A stretch of 64,000 nt of DNA from Streptomyces sp. NK15101 (lineage in GTDB: Bacteria; Actinomycetota; Actinomycetes; Streptomycetales; Streptomycetaceae). The position numbers were made by a program, and so were the translations under genes. Location: NCBI RefSeq assembly GCF_020400725.1, contig NZ_JAINVG010000009.1:105766-169765 (forward strand), written 5' to 3'. A model generated the notes under the pieces. It was not told where the DNA came from and did not search any database. It worked only from the letters and a program-made list of their open reading frames with translations. Shown piece after piece: positions 17,386 through 24,818 of the stretch. The stretch's first letter is position 1. Each line of letters opens with the position of its first letter.

Positions 17386-17583
17386 CTACCACTCGGCCGG
17401 CGAGCCGTCGTCCCGGCGCCGGGCCGGGTTGCGCCAGCGGTGCCCCACCTCGGCGGCCCGTCCGACCGCCTTCGCGTCGACCTCGATCCCGAGGCCCGGG
17501 CCGGCCGGCAGGGCCACGTGACCGTCCTCGTACCGGAAGACCGAGGGGTCGACGAGGTAGTCGAGCAGGTCGGACGGCCGCCC
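17386..17583 (-). pseudogene. 3' remnant of an enolase-superfamily (galactonate dehydratase-like) gene
   Basis: The minus strand encodes about 65 residues ending in a TAG at 17386-17388: SDLLDYLVDPSVFRYEDGH, then PAGPGLGIEVD, then GHRWRNPARRRDDGSPAEW. The PxGPGLGIEvD pattern near the end is the usual C terminus of mandelate racemase/D-galactonate dehydratase proteins. Everything upstream, including the metal-binding barrel, is missing: at about 17585 the sequence changes to a ROK fragment on the other strand. A galactonate dehydratase would fit next to galactan genes, but no activity can remain. Confidence 0.7.
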
Positions 17584-17599
17584 GCGCCTCGGCGGGGGC

Positions 17600-18233
17600 G
17601 GTGCCCCTGCGCGCCGGTGTCGGAGCGGGGATCGCGATCGGCGGCCGGCTCTACCGGGGCTTCACCGACAGCGCCGGCGAGTGGGGCCACACCTGCCTCG
17701 CCGTCGACGGCCGGCTGTGCACCTGCGGCAACCGGGACTGCGTCGAGGCGTACGTCAGCACCCGGGGGATCGCGCAGACCCGGCGCGAGCTCGCCCCGGG
17801 CGACGCGCGGGCGGCGGGGACGGACGACGCGGCGACGGTCGCCGCCCTGGCCCGCGCGGTGGCGGAGCGGGACCCGGTGGCCGAGGCCGTCGTCGACCGG
17901 ACCGCGCGTCACCCGGGGGCGGCGGTCGCCAATCTGCTGAACCTGCTGAACCCCCGCGCGCTCGTCCTCGGCAACCAGGTCGTGGACCTGCTCGGCGAGC
18001 GACTGCTGAGCGCCACGTACGAGGCGGTCACCCGGCACGTCCTGCCGCTGCCGCACCGGGCGGCGGCCCTGCGGCGCAGCGCGGTGCCGCACAACGCGGT
18101 CACGCGGGGCACGGCCGCCTTCGCCCTGGAGGGCTTCCTCGACGACCGGGAGGTCTTCGGGCCGGTCAGCCGCATGCGCCGGCCGCGCGGGCGCCGGGAC
18201 GCGGGACGCGCGGACGCCGACGCGAGCGCGTGA
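17600..18233 (+). pseudogene. C-terminal part of a ROK-family protein (5' truncated)
   Basis: About 210 residues of the second half of a ROK kinase/repressor. It begins in the glycine-rich strand (VGAGIAIGGRLYRG), continues to AGEWGHT and the zinc motif CTCGNRDCVEAY, then the C-terminal helices NLLNLLNPRALVLGN. The N-terminal ATPase half and any helix-turn-helix are absent; the open frame upstream (from 17379) is the antisense of the enolase remnant. The CxCxxxxC pattern is intact. It may have been a glucokinase-type enzyme or a XylR/NagC-type repressor. The stop is 12 nt before the convergent IclR gene stop. Confidence 0.75.
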
Positions 18234-18245
18234 CGCGTGCCCGAC

Positions 18246-19016
18246 TCAGCGTCCCGCCCGATGGCCCAGGCGTGCCGAGAGTTCGCCGGCGCCCCTGACC
18301 GCGAGGGCGGTGAGTTCGTTCTCCCGCTCCTCGCTCCAGCGGTGCACCGGCACGGAGACGGACAGCGCCGCGACGACCCGGCCGGAGCGGTCCCGTACGG
18401 GTGCGGCGACACAGCTGACGTCGGGGTTGGACTCCTGCTGCTCGACGGCGACCCCGAGGACCCGGATCTCCGCGAGGGCGGCCCGCAGCGCGTCCGGGTC
18501 GGTGAGGCTCCTGGGCGTCATGGCGACGAGTTCGCGCCCTTCGAGGCGCTCGTCGAGCTCGTCCTCGGGGAGCGTGGCGAGCAGCATCTTGCCGACGGCC
18601 GTGCAGTGGGCGGGGAGCCGGCGACCGACCGCCGAGACCATCCGCACCGCGTGACTGGAGTCCACCTTGGCGATGTAGATGACGTCGGTGTCCTCCAGGA
18701 GGGCGACGTGGACGGTCTCGCCGCAGGTGTCGGCCACCTCGCGGGCCACCTCCCGGCCCTCGGCCGCGAGGTCGAGCTGCTCCGCGTACCGGCTGCCGAG
18801 CTGGTACGTGCGGACGCCGAGCCGGTAGCGGCCGGGCTGTTCCGGCACGGGGGCGAGGTAGTTGCGGGCGGTCAGGGTGGTGACCAGCTCGTGGGTGGTG
18901 GTGCGCGGCAGCCGGAGCCTGCGGGTGATCTCGGGGGCGGACAGCGTGCCGTCGCCCTCGAGGAAGAGCTCCAGTATGTCGAATGCCCTGGTCACCGCGG
19001 GTACGAGTCGTCCCAT
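18246..19016 (-). CDS. IclR-family transcriptional regulator
   Basis: A 256-residue regulator with an N-terminal winged helix (AVTRAFDILELFLEG, then SAPEITRRLRLPRTTTHELV, residues about 7-45) and a C-terminal GAF-like effector domain (VHVALLEDTDVIYIAKVDSS, HCTAVGKMLLA, SCVAAPVRDRSGRVVAALSVSVP). It appears intact. The ATG at 19016 has no strong ribosome site, and the upstream extension of the frame is unrelated sequence. It is divergent from the truncated mandelate-racemase gene, with a candidate operator between. IclR proteins often control neighbouring sugar-acid dehydratase genes; here the target has been lost, so it may be an orphan. Confidence 0.88.
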   Translation of the reverse strand: MGRLVPAVTRAFDILELFLEGDGTLSAPEITRRLRLPRTTTHELVTTLTARNYLAPVPEQPGRYRLGVRTYQLGSRYAEQLDLAAEGREVAREVADTCGETVHVALLEDTDVIYIAKVDSSHAVRMVSAVGRRLPAHCTAVGKMLLATLPEDELDERLEGRELVAMTPRSLTDPDALRAALAEIRVLGVAVEQQESNPDVSCVAAPVRDRSGRVVAALSVSVPVHRWSEERENELTALAVRGAGELSARLGHRAGR

Positions 19017-19040
19017 GGCCCCCCACCTCACGCTCGCACT

Positions 19041-19056
19041 GTTCGATATTCCGCAC
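19041..19056. promoter_or_regulatory. Candidate IclR operator
   Basis: The near-palindrome GTTCGATATTCCGCAC lies 25 nt upstream of the iclR-type start and 126 nt before the truncated dehydratase start. GTTCG/CGaAC arms around an AT-rich centre are a common form for IclR-family operators in Streptomyces. Assignment is by form and position only. Confidence 0.5.
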
Positions 19057-19181
19057 CACGACCGAAATCGCGGACAGAGAGTAGCGTGGGCGCGCTTCCG
19101 TCGACACCCCCGTGGGCCGCTCCCCACGGTCACGCCGCCACTCGCCGGACCGCGTCCGGCCTTCCGAACGGAGCAAGCACC

Positions 19182-19603
19182 GTGCGCATCACGGGAATCA
19201 CCACTCATGCCGTCGGCACGCCCCGGCGCAACCTCACGTACGTCCTGGTCCACACGGACGAGGGGCTGACCGGCGTCGGCGAGACCCGCACGCTCGGCCA
19301 CACCGACGCCCTGGTCGGGTATCTCCGCGAGGCGGAGGCGAACCACATCGCGGGCTCCGACCCGTTCGCCGTGGAGGACCTCGTCCGGCGCATGAGGTAC
19401 GGGGACTTCGGACGGGCCGGCGAGATCGTCATGTCCGGGATCGCCGTGGTGGAGACGGCCTGCTGGGGCATCAAGGGCAAGGCGCTCGGCGTGCCCGTCC
19501 GGCAGCTGCTCGGCGGGAAGGTGACCGACCGGGTCAAGGCGTACGCCAACGGCCGGTACACCACCGAGCGCACCCCGGAGGTCTATCACGCGGCGGCCCG
19601 CGC
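19182..19603 (+). pseudogene. 5' part of a mandelate racemase/galactonate dehydratase-type gene
   Basis: From GTG 19182 (GGAG 8 nt before) the frame encodes about 140 residues of the N-terminal capping domain and barrel start of an enolase-superfamily sugar-acid dehydratase: MRITGITTHAVGTPRRNL, HTDEGLTGVGETRTLGH, MSGIAVVETACWGIKGKALG, VRQLLGGKV, VKAYANGRYTTERTPEVYH. After AAARA, near 19603, similarity stops; the frame stays open to 19979 with unrelated Pro/Arg-rich translation. The catalytic barrel with its metal ligands is missing, so the product is inactive. The 3' remnant on the minus strand at 17386-17583 is from the same superfamily. Confidence 0.8.
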
Positions 19604-19777
19604 GTGTCCCGTACCGCGTCCGCCACCCCGGGCAGAGGACCCCGATGGCCACGCGACCGGCACCCCGACGTCCCGGCAGCAGGGTCCGTCGGCCCGCTTC
19701 CCGGCAGCCGGCGCCTGGCGGCCCTTCACCACCAGCCGAGTGCGCGGCCCTTCACCGCTCGTCGGGCGCGCGGCCCT
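19604..19777. other. Non-coding gap with short repeats
   Basis: No gene is supported here. GCGGCCCTTCA occurs three times (about 19718, 19743 and 19768), roughly 25 nt apart. The last copy abuts the stop of the minus-strand ABM gene. The sequence follows directly on the breakpoint of the truncated dehydratase gene. Confidence 0.4.
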
Positions 19778-20083
19778 TCAGTCCGCCCGCGGCGGCTCGG
19801 CGAGCAGGTCGTCGACGAGGGTGAGGCGCGTCTCGGGGAAGTACTCCGCGATCGCCTCGCGCATCATCGCCTCGCCCTCCGGATCGGGGGTCCCGCACCT
19901 CTCCCGCGTCTCACGGTCGGGCCATCGGGCGTACGCCACCCAGGTGCCGTCGTCCGCCCGGTGGAGCCGGGAGCCGTAGCTGCCGCACTCCCGGTGGATC
20001 GCCACGGTCACCCGGTGCCAGCCGTCGACGAGCAGTTGCTCCTTGCCCGGACTCACCCGCCACCGGTACACCACCGCGAACAT
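19778..20083 (-). CDS. Antibiotic biosynthesis monooxygenase (ABM)-domain-like small protein
   Basis: A 101-residue protein from ATG 20083 (MFAVVYRWRVSPGKEQLL). The beta strand with YRWRVSPGKE, a helix, then YGSRLHRADDGTWVAYARWPDRE and a C-terminal helix fit the dimeric ferredoxin-like alpha/beta-barrel (ABM) fold. Members include small cofactor-free monooxygenases and many proteins of unknown role; the specific function is not known. GGCGGAGAG stands just before the ATG. The longer frame (to 20260) runs through the promoter region and is rejected. It is a single gene; the upstream palindrome suggests TetR-type control. Confidence 0.65.
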   Translation of the reverse strand: MFAVVYRWRVSPGKEQLLVDGWHRVTVAIHRECGSYGSRLHRADDGTWVAYARWPDRETRERCGTPDPEGEAMMREAIAEYFPETRLTLVDDLLAEPPRAD

Positions 20084-20138
20084 CTCTCCGCCTCCCTCGT
20101 CCTGGCCGACGGCCCGCGCCGCCCCCGGGAAGGAGAGA

Positions 20139-20177
20139 ACTATACCGATCGGTTCACTGTCAAGACTGAACGGTTCA
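20139..20177 (-). promoter_or_regulatory. Promoter region of the ABM gene with TetR-like operator
   Basis: On the minus strand a perfect TTGACA (20163-20158) is followed by AACCGATCGGTATAG. The 10-bp palindrome ACCGATCGGT lies at 20144-20153. The heptamer CGGTTCA occurs twice at 20150-20156 and 20171-20177, exactly 21 bp (two helical turns) apart. Palindromes of this type over the core promoter are typical TetR operators; no TetR gene is adjacent. The -10 spacing is not ideal. Confidence 0.45.
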
Positions 20178-20344
20178 GGAAACAGGGGAGTCCGCCTTTC
20201 GTCGAAGCGCTTCGGCATCGCGCCGCCCCCGCTCCGGACACCTCGACTTCCCCGCGTCACGGTCGTCCCGGGTCGCCGAAGCGATCACTCGACGGGTCGC
20301 GTCGAGGCGATTCACATGGACGCACCACCGTCCTGGCCGCGGGG

Positions 20345-20729
20345 AGAACGGCCCGTCGTACACGTCGTTCGCCTACGACGAGCAGTCCGGCGCGGTCATC
20401 GTGGACCGCACGAAGGCCGCGGGCGACGTGGTGACCCCTGCGGATCCGGTGGAGGGAGGCGAACTCCTCTACAGTTCCTGCGACTTCGCCGACCGGGTGA
20501 CGGAGGCCGCCGTGACGGTGGCGGGCGGGGGCGCGGTCGAGCCGGCCCCCGGCGACGGCACCCTCCTGGCCCGGATCGAGGTCGCGTGGCCCGGATCGAG
20601 GTCGCGCCGGCGGGTGGCCCGTACGCCTACCGCACGCTCGGCGCCCTGCTGCACCTCCAGGACGTGACGGACCTCCGGGTCCGGCCGCACGGGCCCGTAC
20701 GCCTCGCGCACATCGCCTTCGCGGGCTGA
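20345..20729 (+). pseudogene. Frameshifted 3' remnant of a gene, possibly a carbohydrate-active enzyme C terminus
   Basis: One frame reads GPSYTSFAYDEQSGAVIVDR, then GGELLYSSCDFADRVTEAAV and TLLARIEVA up to about 20586. The sequence then continues in another frame as ARIEVAPAGGPYAYRTLGAL to DLRVRPHGPVRLAHIAFAG and a stop at 20727-20729. A tandem 20-bp duplication (20567-20606) causes the shift; removing one copy restores one continuous reading frame. The end (DVTDLRVRP...VRLAHIAF) resembles the last strands of CBM6-like beta-sandwich modules of glycosidases, but this is tentative. The 5' part of the gene is missing. Confidence 0.5.
20567..20606 (+). repeat. Exact 20-bp tandem duplication
   Basis: tggcccggatcgaggtcgcg is present twice in direct succession (20567-20586 and 20587-20606). 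Twenty is not a multiple of three, so it shifts the reading frame of the surrounding coding remnant. Confidence 0.9.
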
Positions 20730-20863
20730 ACGGTCCGCCGCCGGGGGCCCGGCACCGGTTCGTTCCCGGGGCGGGCCCCGATGACGAGGCATGCGCACCC
20801 CGCATGGCGGGCCTGCGGGATCCTCGCTTGTCGCAACCCTCGCGATCGCTCACGCTGGGACGC

Positions 20864-21238
20864 ATGACCACAGCGCACCCGAGCGCGGCGGACGCCGCCG
20901 TGCTGGCACCCCTCCACGCCTACATGCGCGGCCACGCCACCGGCGACCCGGCCCACTTCCGCGCCGCTTTCCTGCCCGGCGCCCACGTCGAGGGCATCCG
21001 GGACGGCGCGTTCGTCTCGTGGACCCTGGACGAGTACTGCGCGCTCTTCCCCGGCCGGCCGGCCCCGGACGAGCCGGACCGGTCCCGCGTCATCGACGCC
21101 GTCGAGGTCCACGGAACGGTCGCCACCGCGACGATGACGCTCCACCACGGGACGGACACCTTCACCGACGTGTTCCTGCTGCTCCGGGTGGACGGCGGCT
21201 GGCTCATCGCCAACAAGGCCTACCACCGGCACTCCTGA
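20864..21238 (+). CDS. Nuclear transport factor 2-like (SnoaL/lumazine-binding-like) protein
   Basis: A 124-residue NTF2-fold protein from ATG 20864. An N-terminal helix (AVLAPLHAYMRGHATGDPAH) is followed by FLPGAHVEGIRDGAFVSWTLDEYCALF and a C-terminal strand-rich part ending DVFLLLRVDGGWLIANKAYHRH, the usual cone-shaped NTF2 layout. Such proteins are small isomerase/hydrolase-like or binding proteins; the substrate is unknown. The longer in-frame start at 20804 lacks family sequence and a ribosome site. The gene ends 2 nt before the convergent PNPOx gene stop. Confidence 0.75.
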   Translation: MTTAHPSAADAAVLAPLHAYMRGHATGDPAHFRAAFLPGAHVEGIRDGAFVSWTLDEYCALFPGRPAPDEPDRSRVIDAVEVHGTVATATMTLHHGTDTFTDVFLLLRVDGGWLIANKAYHRHS

Positions 21239-21240
21239 GC

Positions 21241-21708
21241 TCAGGCCCCGTCCGCCCAGACGCCGTCCCGCATGATGTGGCGCCCCGCGATCTCGGGCTC
21301 CTCGATCCAGGCCTCCACCGCCACCGGCCCGACCCGGAACCAGACGTAGGCGGGGCCGGACTTCCGGGGGTCCCAGCCGCACTTCGCGGCGAAGGCCTCG
21401 ATCGCCGCCACCGGTACGTCGTCGCTCGGGTGGGTCGTGACCTCGCCGTCCATGAGGACGACGTCCCGGGTGTCTCCGAGCGCGAGCCGGGCACGGCCCC
21501 CGGCGGCGAGGTTCCGCCCGGTGGGGTTGGTCCGCCGGGTGCACAGCCAGACGGCCTCGCCGTCCCAGAGGAAGGCCAGCGGCACGAGATACGGCCGTCC
21601 GTCTCCGTCGGCCGAGGCCACCCAGATGTCCACCTCCTTCTCGAGCCGCGCCAGCACGTCCTTCTTCCGCTGCGCGGTGTCGCGCAGCGTCCCCTTGTTC
21701 TCGGTCAT
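21241..21708 (-). CDS. Pyridoxamine 5'-phosphate oxidase-family flavoprotein
   Basis: A 155-residue split-barrel protein. The family pattern is clear: VDIWVASADGDGRPYLVPLAFLW, then VWLCTRRTNPTGRNLAAGGRARLALGDTRDVVLMDGEV. This matches the FMN- or F420-binding PNPOx-like group, not true PdxH. The role is probably a small oxidoreductase or flavin-binding protein; the substrate is unknown. Its ATG at 21708 overlaps the TGA of the MFS gene (ATGA), so both are made from one transcript. Confidence 0.8.
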   Translation of the reverse strand: MTENKGTLRDTAQRKKDVLARLEKEVDIWVASADGDGRPYLVPLAFLWDGEAVWLCTRRTNPTGRNLAAGGRARLALGDTRDVVLMDGEVTTHPSDDVPVAAIEAFAAKCGWDPRKSGPAYVWFRVGPVAVEAWIEEPEIAGRHIMRDGVWADGA

Positions 21709-22928
21709 GCGGGCGACCCTACTCGGGCGGTGGGGAGGAGCAGCAGGACGACGGCGACGAGGGCCGCACTCACCCAGAGCGGGCCCCGGTCCCCGGCCGC
21801 CGTGCCGAGGGCGAGCCCGGCGAGGAGCGGGCCGAGGACGGCGCCGGTGTTGAGCGCGGCCGTCGCGTAGGCACCGGCCAGGGTGGGGGCTCCGTCGGCC
21901 TCGTGCATGACCCGGGTGATCAGGGTGGCGCCCACCGCGAACGACAGCGTGCCGAGGACGAACACGAGGACGAGAACGGCGGCCGGCCACGCGGCGAACA
22001 GGGCCAGTGCCGGCCAGCCCACGAGCAGCAGCGGTGCACCGGCGGACAGTACGGGGCCGGGCCGCCGGTCGGCGAGCCGTCCGGCGATGCCCACCCCGGC
22101 GAAGGATCCGGCGCCGAAGAGCACCAGGACGACGGGGACCCACACCGCGCCGAGCCGGGCCGTGCCGGTCACGAGGGGCGCGAGGAAGGTGAAGCTGCCG
22201 AAGGTGGCGGCGTTCACCAGGGCGCCGAGCAGCATCACCAGGAGCAGGCGCGGGCGCCTCAGCCGCGCGAGCTCCGCCCGCAGCGCCGGTCGCACCGCCC
22301 GCTCCCCGTCCGGGACGGGGAGGCCGCGCAGGACGCCGAGGACGGCGGGCAGACAGAGGACGGCGACGGCCCAGAAGGCGGCCCGCCACCCGAGGAGCGC
22401 CCCGAGCAGCGCGCCGCCGGGAACGCCGGCGATCGTGGCCACGGTCGTGCCGGACAGCAGGACGGCAAGCGCGCGGCCCTTCCGCTCCGGCGGGACGAGC
22501 GCGGCGGCGGTCGTCAGGGCGACGGCGAGGAACCCGGCGTTCGCGAGGGCGGCGGCGACACGGGTGGCGAGGAGCACCGGGAAGCTCGTGGTGGTGGCCG
22601 CGAGGACGTGGGCGGCCAGGAACACGAGGACGAGGCCGGGGAGTCCGGACCGGCCGGACCGGCCACGGGCGAGTACGGCCGTCAGCGGGGCGCCGACGAC
22701 CATCCCGGCGGCGAAGGCCGCGGTGAGCAGTCCGGCGGTCCCGACCGGGACGCCGAGTTCCGCGGCGATGTCCGGCAGCAGGCCGGCGAGCATGAACTCG
22801 GAGGTGCCCATGGCGAAGACGGCCAGGGCGAGCAGGTACAGGGGAAGGGGCAGGGGGCGGCGTTGGGCCTGGGGCTGGGGCACGGATGGCTCCGGGGTGG
22901 GCGAGAACGGTGGACGTCGTCTCGTCAC
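21705..22928 (-). CDS. MFS efflux transporter (DHA1, Cmx/AraJ-like)
   Basis: A 407-residue transporter with 12 predicted membrane helices. The N-terminal segment (LALAVFAMGTSEFMLAGLLPDIA) and the GLLTAAFAAGMVVGAP helix are characteristic of the DHA1 drug-efflux group with Cmx/CmlR and AraJ. Motif A between helices 2 and 3 appears as AVLARGRSGRSG. Substrate is unknown; chloramphenicol or sugar-type efflux cannot be told apart. The start is placed at GTG 22928, but family members often begin nearer PLPLYLLALAVF, about 25 residues on, so the true start may be internal. It is coupled to the PNPOx gene. Confidence 0.82.
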   Translation of the reverse strand: MTRRRPPFSPTPEPSVPQPQAQRRPLPLPLYLLALAVFAMGTSEFMLAGLLPDIAAELGVPVGTAGLLTAAFAAGMVVGAPLTAVLARGRSGRSGLPGLVLVFLAAHVLAATTTSFPVLLATRVAAALANAGFLAVALTTAAALVPPERKGRALAVLLSGTTVATIAGVPGGALLGALLGWRAAFWAVAVLCLPAVLGVLRGLPVPDGERAVRPALRAELARLRRPRLLLVMLLGALVNAATFGSFTFLAPLVTGTARLGAVWVPVVLVLFGAGSFAGVGIAGRLADRRPGPVLSAGAPLLLVGWPALALFAAWPAAVLVLVFVLGTLSFAVGATLITRVMHEADGAPTLAGAYATAALNTGAVLGPLLAGLALGTAAGDRGPLWVSAALVAVVLLLLPTARVGSPA

Positions 22929-23149
22929 CGCCGCCGGCCCGGGTGCCGCCCTCCCGTGCGCGGGCGTGCGCGACCGGCCGCGCGGTCGCGGCAGCAGGTC
23001 GGTGATGTCACCGGCTCAGGGGAGAACGGACTCAGGGGCTGACGGCACGTGACCGAAAGCCCCCCGCTCTGGACGCCTCGGGGCTCGCCATACGGGGCAG
23101 GCTAGCGGCCCGGTACGCCGCCCGCACCGGTTTCCCGCCCGCCGACGCC

Positions 23150-23359
23150 TCAGGCGCCGGGCCGCTGCTCCTTGAGCGAGTCGACGAAGGCGGTGAAGGC
23201 GGCGGCGGAGACGGCGAAGGTCGGGCCGCCCGGAACCTTCGAGTCGCGGACGGGGACGGTGCCGAGGGTGGGGACGAGGTTGTGGGCGACTTCGACGCAG
23301 TCAGCGCCACCGTTGCCGCTGAAGGAAGACTTGAACCAGAGGGGAGACTCGTTGGTCAC
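23150..23359 (-). CDS. DUF397 protein
   Basis: A 69-residue DUF397 protein: LWFKSSFSGNGGADCVEVA at the start and RDSKVPGGPTFAVSAAAFTAFVDSL towards the end, both diagnostic. In Streptomyces DUF397 genes follow XRE/DUF5753 regulators, as with the WhiJ-type developmental loci, where the pair behaves like a regulator and its small partner. Here its ATG overlaps the XRE stop (ATGA), so they are coupled. It has no signal peptide or membrane segment. Confidence 0.9.
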   Translation of the reverse strand: MTNESPLWFKSSFSGNGGADCVEVAHNLVPTLGTVPVRDSKVPGGPTFAVSAAAFTAFVDSLKEQRPGA

Positions 23360-24195
23360 AGCATGCCCTTTCGCACTTCCTTGATCATGGTCACGGAGCC
23401 GGCTTGCGAGAGCGATTCCGCCGCGAGCTGATGATAGGCCGTGAGCATGGACGATACGGCTCCGTTTTCCCGCTCCAAATGGCCTTTGGACTGCGATTCG
23501 GCATAGGAGATCACGGACCTGTCAGGCAAGGTCAGCAGGTAGAGAGGAAGATCGAGCGGGCGCCTCTCCCCTATGGCGAACGGCGCCACCTGGACGACGG
23601 TGTTTGGGTGCTCCGCGAACTCCACGAGCCGGTCGAGCTGCGCAGCCATGACGCCGGGGCCGCCTACGGGGCGACGGAGACAGCTCTCGTCCATCACGAC
23701 GAAGAGCATCGGGGGCCTCCCTTGCTCCAGGATCTTCTGGCGCTCCATCAGGTACGCCATTCGCTCTGCGGCCTGGTCCGCCGTAGCGGCCCCACGCGAG
23801 ACGAAGCTATCCGTCACTGTCCGCGCGTACTCGGGCGTCTGAAGGAGCCCCGGGATGATCCCGATCGTGAACAGGCGGATCTCAACGGCCTTGCGCTCTT
23901 GGGCGACGTATTCAGGGAAGCCCTCCAGCAGCACACCGTGCCGCACTTGCCGACACTCGCGATCGAACGACTGACCTGTTCCCACCAGTCCGAACGACTC
24001 GTCAATAGCTCTCGAGAATCTGAGAGTTGCGGGTCGACTACCGATTTCGACGCCCGAAATATGCTTGCCGGAGTATCCCGTACGCGCGGCCAGCTCCTCC
24101 TGCGTCCAGCCCCGCTCCTCGCGTAACCTGCGCAGACGTGCCCCGTACGCGGCCATGGGTCCACTGTCCGGGTCAAGCCTCTTGCGATAGCCCAC
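23356..24195 (-). CDS. XRE-family regulator with DUF5753 domain
   Basis: A 279-residue WhiJ-like regulator. The N-terminal helix-turn-helix is LRRLREERGWTQEELAARTG then GKHISGVEIGSRPATLRFSR; the rest (PEYVAQERKAVEIRLFTIGI to the end) is DUF5753, including PGLLQTPEYAR. Start: GTG 24195 follows GGGGGAG with 4 nt spacing and gives VGYRKRLDPDSGPM, a common opening for the family; the internal ATG (MAAYGARL) is an alternative. It is coupled to the DUF397 gene. A palindrome in the 94-bp gap to the divergent gene is a likely binding site. Confidence 0.88.
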   Translation of the reverse strand: MGYRKRLDPDSGPMAAYGARLRRLREERGWTQEELAARTGYSGKHISGVEIGSRPATLRFSRAIDESFGLVGTGQSFDRECRQVRHGVLLEGFPEYVAQERKAVEIRLFTIGIIPGLLQTPEYARTVTDSFVSRGAATADQAAERMAYLMERQKILEQGRPPMLFVVMDESCLRRPVGGPGVMAAQLDRLVEFAEHPNTVVQVAPFAIGERRPLDLPLYLLTLPDRSVISYAESQSKGHLERENGAVSSMLTAYHQLAAESLSQAGSVTMIKEVRKGML

Positions 24196-24259
24196 AGTTC
24201 TCCCCCAGAAAACCGAACGTTGAGGACTCTCCGACTGTAGGCCACGCCGAGTGCTCCAG

Positions 24260-24275
24260 GTAGTGGTTTCACTAC
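24260..24275. promoter_or_regulatory. Palindrome in the XRE/divergent-gene intergenic region
   Basis: GTAGTGGTTTCACTAC has perfect 6-bp arms (GTAGTG/CACTAC) around GTTT. It sits 65 nt upstream of the XRE start and 15 nt before the ribosome site of the divergent gene. A binding site for the XRE regulator is a reasonable inference. Confidence 0.5.
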
Positions 24276-24289
24276 GGAGAGGAGCGACC

Positions 24290-24766
24290 ATGCCCGCATG
24301 CGACCACCCCGGCCCGGTCCCCGGCCTCGGGACGTTCATGGCGGAAGACACCACCGAGGGGACCCCTCGGCTCGGCAAAGTCACCGCGTGGGACGGGAAC
24401 GTCGTCCATCTGCAACCGCCAGGCGGGGGAACCGTGTGGACGGCCGCACCGTCCGGGCTTCGCCGCCCGACCGAGGAAGAACGCGCGCTGATCCTTGTCC
24501 TCACCCGCCCGGTCACGGCGACGAGGCCGACACGCCGTGCACGGCAGACCTGTCCCGAGCCACCAGTGGTGCTCTCGGTGGACCCCGTACCGCCCGCCGT
24601 ACCGGCCCCGGGCTGCGCGACGTGCGCGCTCGCCGCCGATTGGGAGCGGTACCGCCTCCGGACGCACGACCAGTCGGCGGCGGCGGACTTCCGGGTCGAG
24701 ATGCGCAACCACCCTCACGCCAAGCCGAAGTTGAGCCTCCCGGTGGACCCTCCTGAGCAGCCGTGA
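24290..24766 (+). CDS. Hypothetical protein divergent from the XRE/DUF397 pair
   Basis: A 158-residue soluble protein of unknown family, from ATG 24290 with GAGAGGAG before it. The N-terminal half carries LGKVTAWDGNVVHLQPPGGG, a likely small beta structure, then TAAPSGLRRPTEEERALI. The C-terminal part has CATCALAADWERYRLR and an Arg/His-rich end (VEMRNHPHAKPK). The CxxC could bind metal. Small proteins with a CxxC-A-x-x-W-E-like C terminus are often found beside XRE/DUF397 genes in Streptomyces, so a role in the same switch is possible, but I cannot name the family. Confidence 0.6.
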   Translation: MPACDHPGPVPGLGTFMAEDTTEGTPRLGKVTAWDGNVVHLQPPGGGTVWTAAPSGLRRPTEEERALILVLTRPVTATRPTRRARQTCPEPPVVLSVDPVPPAVPAPGCATCALAADWERYRLRTHDQSAAADFRVEMRNHPHAKPKLSLPVDPPEQP

Positions 24767-24818
24767 TCACGGCGGAGGTTCCGCACCGCCAAGGCGCCGC
24801 GGAGCCGCCCCCGTCGGG

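Noticed and set aside
13905..18092. A 1395-codon minus-strand open frame opposite ganA and ganB, and similar long frames such as 3208-6123 plus and 52376-54778 plus
   Set aside because: These mirror real genes with clear catalytic motifs on the other strand; long antisense frames are expected at this GC content, and their translations are Gly/Ala/Arg/Val-rich without domains.
17379..19979. Possible insertion sequence or integrase as the cause of the rearrangement
   Set aside because: No transposase motif, terminal inverted repeat pair or target duplication could be found in any frame.
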